Source of the DNA: Dehalococcoidia bacterium
GTDB taxonomy: Bacteria; Chloroflexota; Dehalococcoidia; Lucifugimonadales; UBA3495
Direction: 5' to 3'
Length of the DNA: 16,362 nucleotides
Assembly (NCBI GenBank): GCA_003523055.1
Contig: DPHC01000014.1
Location: 234,020 to 250,381, forward strand
The translations under genes and the position numbers were made by a program. The notes under the pieces are model-generated. The model was not told where the DNA came from. It searched no databases and saw only the letters and a program-made list of their open reading frames with translations. Positions 14,638 through 16,362 of this stretch are shown here, piece by piece; position 1 is the first letter of the stretch; every line of letters starts with the position of its first letter.

Positions 14638-14645
14638 AGGGTTCT

Positions 14646-14674
14646 ATCATATACAATATAACTAACAAGTTAAA
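14646..14674 (-). promoter_or_regulatory. candidate promoter of hflX
   Basis: On the minus strand TTTAAC, 17 bp, then TATGAT (14646-14651) precede hflX. The -10 matches 5 of 6 and the -35 only 3 of 6. A transcript starting near 14639 would contain the GGAG at 14622-14625 and the in-frame ATC at 14613. Confidence 0.4.
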
Positions 14675-14689
14675 TGCTTATGCGATAGC

Positions 14690-14695
14690 AGGAGG
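14690..14695 (+). promoter_or_regulatory. consensus ribosome binding site of the second TenA-family gene
   Basis: A full AGGAGG lies 7 nt before the ATG at 14703. It is the strongest Shine-Dalgarno site in the window and suggests efficient translation. Confidence 0.85.
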
Positions 14696-14702
14696 TCTAA
14701 AA

Positions 14703-15359
14703 ATGAGTTTTACAGATGAACTTTACCGAGAAACCTCTCATATCCAAGATGCCATCCTGAATCATCCCTTTCCTGAGGGTATAGGAAATGGTAGTTTGGA
14801 TATGTCTTCTTTTAAGTACTTCATTGAACAGGATTATTTGTTTCTATTGGACTATGCAAAAATTCTTGGATTGGCCGCTATTAAATCTCCTGATCGGTAC
14901 AAAATGAGAACTTTCAGCGAGTTATTACTTGAAACAATCAGTACGGAAATGGAATTACATATTCAATTTTGTGAGAAATTGGGAATTTCAGAAATTGACT
15001 TAGTTAATGCTGACAAAGCTGAAGCTACATCAGCTTATACCAATTTTTTAGTTAGAATTGGATATGAAGGTTCGTTCGAGGAGATTGTGGCAGCATTGTT
15101 GCCTTGTATGGCTACTTATTCTGATATCGGTATTGCACTTAAATCTAAGGCCTCTGGAAACATACCTAATGCATATAAAGAGTGGATATTAATGTACTCT
15201 AGCCACGAATTCAAAACACTGGCCGATTGGATCAGTGATTTAATAAACACATTAGGTGATTTGTCAGACGAAACAACTTTAAAGAAGATGATATTAGCCT
15301 ACGAATCGAGCTGTGTTCATGAACTAAATTTTTGGTCTATGTGTATCAATTCCAAATAA
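14703..15359 (+). CDS. TenA family protein, second copy
   Basis: This 218-residue helical TenA-family protein conserves D44 (QDYLFL), Cys135 and Y139 (LLPCMATY), Y165 (WILMYSSHEF) and E207 in HELNFW. The residue at the Bacillus TenA Tyr47 position is Phe47, which removes one pyrimidine-stacking hydroxyl. TenA enzymes regenerate HMP from degraded thiamin or cleave thiamin. This copy keeps the nucleophile and acid, so activity is likely but the substrate may differ. It differs widely from the copy at 1183, so the two are old paralogues rather than a recent duplication. It has a perfect AGGAGG site and its own promoter region, divergent from hflX. It stands alone on the plus strand, and its last 36 bp overlap the convergent methyltransferase. 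Confidence 0.87.
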   Translation: MSFTDELYRETSHIQDAILNHPFPEGIGNGSLDMSSFKYFIEQDYLFLLDYAKILGLAAIKSPDRYKMRTFSELLLETISTEMELHIQFCEKLGISEIDLVNADKAEATSAYTNFLVRIGYEGSFEEIVAALLPCMATYSDIGIALKSKASGNIPNAYKEWILMYSSHEFKTLADWISDLINTLGDLSDETTLKKMILAYESSCVHELNFWSMCINSK

Positions 15360-16124
15360 ATCCTCCTCTTCTTTATTGAAGTAAATAAGCCCGACTTGTA
15401 TGCGTGAATTAGCTTTTTCTGATGCGTATGACAATTTGAAAGACAAAGAGTGAAAGTCATCTACGAAGCGGTTGTTTCTTGGCGGATATATCCTTTCTTT
15501 TAAAGTGATACTTTGCCCTATCCTTTGTAATTCTTTCAAATAAGTATTTCGAGAGTCACCGAAAGGAATATGAACCATGTGGCTAAAGCTGAAGATATGG
15601 GTAAAAAAATTATTTGGATAATCTTTGAATGCATCGTTGGACAAGACATCTTTTTGTAAAAAACAAATAGCGGGGTTTTTAAAACATCTCTGGGCAAAAG
15701 AGATAGAGTTACGGTCTATGTCTATTCCGCTGTATTGGGCGGGGTATTTTTTTTGCAGTTTGCGAATAATTGCTCCTGTGTTGCAACCGACTTCTAATAT
15801 CCGGCTGTTTTTGTCAATCTGAGGAATCGATCCATCGTTAATTAATTTCTGTACGTCATTTAAGATAGTTTGATGTTGCGAAGATCTAAAAAAATATATA
15901 AATCCATGAAAAAAAAACATGATGGGCAATTTCAATGGGAAATAAGTGAAGTGTATTTCCAGTTTGTCGCGGGGGAGAACTTGGACCTGGACGTGACTTG
16001 AATACGGAACATGTACCAGTTTTATAGTAATTAATTTGTTAAATAAAGGGATTTTGTTTAATTGTGTTATACATTTCACTATCAGGCATAACACAAAAAT
16101 CCGTATCACGTAGATCGGTTTCAT
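15324..16124 (-). CDS. class I SAM-dependent methyltransferase with hydrophobic N-terminus
   Basis: The protein has 266 residues. Motif I ILEVGCNTG (109-117) binds SAM, and IDID (134-137) supplies the acidic ribose ligand. FSFSHMVHIP (178-187) follows at the motif IV position, and the C-terminus is basic. The target is unknown. The first ~80 residues are unusual: a hydrophobic stretch IYVIRIFVLCLIV (4-16) and an aromatic-rich FFFHGFIYFF (70-79), which may anchor it to the membrane. The ATG at 16124 has an AAGGAG only 15 nt upstream. A different frame has an ATG at 16137 just after it, so the 5' end may be mis-set or frameshifted. It lies 42 bp after the aminotransferase on the same strand and overlaps the TenA-family gene tail-to-tail by 36 bp. 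Confidence 0.82.
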   Translation of the reverse strand: MKPIYVIRIFVLCLIVKCITQLNKIPLFNKLITIKLVHVPYSSHVQVQVLPRDKLEIHFTYFPLKLPIMFFFHGFIYFFRSSQHQTILNDVQKLINDGSIPQIDKNSRILEVGCNTGAIIRKLQKKYPAQYSGIDIDRNSISFAQRCFKNPAICFLQKDVLSNDAFKDYPNNFFTHIFSFSHMVHIPFGDSRNTYLKELQRIGQSITLKERIYPPRNNRFVDDFHSLSFKLSYASEKANSRIQVGLIYFNKEEEDLFGIDTHRPKI

Positions 16125-16166
16125 GGTCTATTATCATTTCTCCTTGGTGAAAGCACGTTAGATTTT

Positions 16167-16362
16167 CTATATGTTATTATTCGGGATTTTCCAGTTTTCT
16201 AATCTTTGACACCCTTTCTCTACCTGTTCATCTGGGGTGGTCAGTGACAGTCTTATGTAACCTTCTCCATATTTACCATAGCTTGAACCAGGTGTCACTA
16301 CGATGTCATTATCTGCTAATAATCTTGCCGCGAATTCAGCTGAAGTGAAATTGTCAGGGATT
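16167..16362 (-). CDS. pyridoxal-phosphate aminotransferase class I/II, C-terminal part (5' end outside window)
   Basis: The minus-strand frame is open from the right edge to a TAG at 16167-16169, giving 65 residues. It contains DIVVTPGSSYGKYGEGYIRL, then SLTTP and EQVEKG. This is the end of the small domain of fold-type I aminotransferases, with the Arg (YIRLSL) that binds the substrate carboxylate. The G-x-x-GEGYIR pattern is common in LL-diaminopimelate aminotransferase (DapL)-like and alanine aminotransferase-like enzymes, so lysine/peptidoglycan biosynthesis is possible. The PLP lysine is outside the window, so the exact reaction is open. The methyltransferase follows 42 bp downstream on the same strand. 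Confidence 0.88.
   Translation of the reverse strand, partial: IPDNFTSAEFAARLLADNDIVVTPGSSYGKYGEGYIRLSLTTPDEQVEKGCQRLENWKIPNNNI

Noticed and set aside
14638..14702. TPP riboswitch before the TenA-family gene
   Set aside because: The leader has neither the CTGAGA nor the ACCTGA-type conserved elements and is too short. The same holds for the leader of the operon at 3669-3742.
1..16362. Insertion sequences, CRISPR arrays, phage genes or toxin-antitoxin modules
   Set aside because: No transposase or integrase motifs, no regularly spaced direct repeats and no phage-like or toxin-like products were found on either strand.

Overview
The window is a dense, AT-rich bacterial segment: 14 complete protein genes, two genes cut by the window edges, and three tRNA genes with encoded CCA ends. 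There are no insertion sequences, CRISPR arrays or phage genes. The mix of an MR-subgroup enolase-superfamily enzyme, MaoC/hotdog proteins, an OFA-like MFS carrier, TauE/SafE permeases and a large alpha/beta hydrolase, next to housekeeping hflX, tRNAs and a DapL-like aminotransferase, resembles marine Chloroflexota such as SAR202. That assignment is an inference from gene content. No 16S or other phylogenetic marker is present to prove it.

Layout. Bases 1-252 are the 3' end of an FMN-dependent alpha-hydroxy-acid dehydrogenase. Bases 398-3668 (minus) form a tight operon in the order TPR protein, unknown hotdog-like protein, TenA-family protein, alpha/beta hydrolase. A tRNA-Val(UAC) follows at 3743-3819. 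Bases 3893-7383 (minus) carry an EamA permease, an enolase-superfamily dehydratase/racemase and two tandem TauE/SafE permeases, with short gaps. Across a 93-bp intergenic region holding a perfect 29-bp palindrome, two overlapping MaoC-type genes (7477-8333) run the other way. An MFS carrier (8308-9537, minus) converges on them. A second perfect palindrome separates it from a small unknown protein (9599-9895). A 633-residue alpha/beta hydrolase (9940-11841, minus) lies just downstream of a tRNA-Leu/tRNA-Arg pair. Then come an MFS_3-type exporter (12107-13390), hflX (13468-14562), a second TenA-family gene (14703-15359, plus), a SAM methyltransferase (15324-16124, minus) and the 3' end of a class I/II aminotransferase.

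How the genes may work together. The divergent EamA / enolase / TauE-TauE and MaoC-MaoC block looks like one co-regulated unit for taking up an organic acid, dehydrating or isomerising it and exporting an anion. The palindrome is the likely shared operator, but no regulator gene is in the window. The TPR-to-hydrolase operon pairs a TenA enzyme with an uncharacterised protein and a hydrolase. Because TenA enzymes salvage thiamin pyrimidine or related amines, a salvage or degradation role for a small metabolite is plausible but unproven. Two convergent pairs overlap at their 3' ends, which points to a compact genome.
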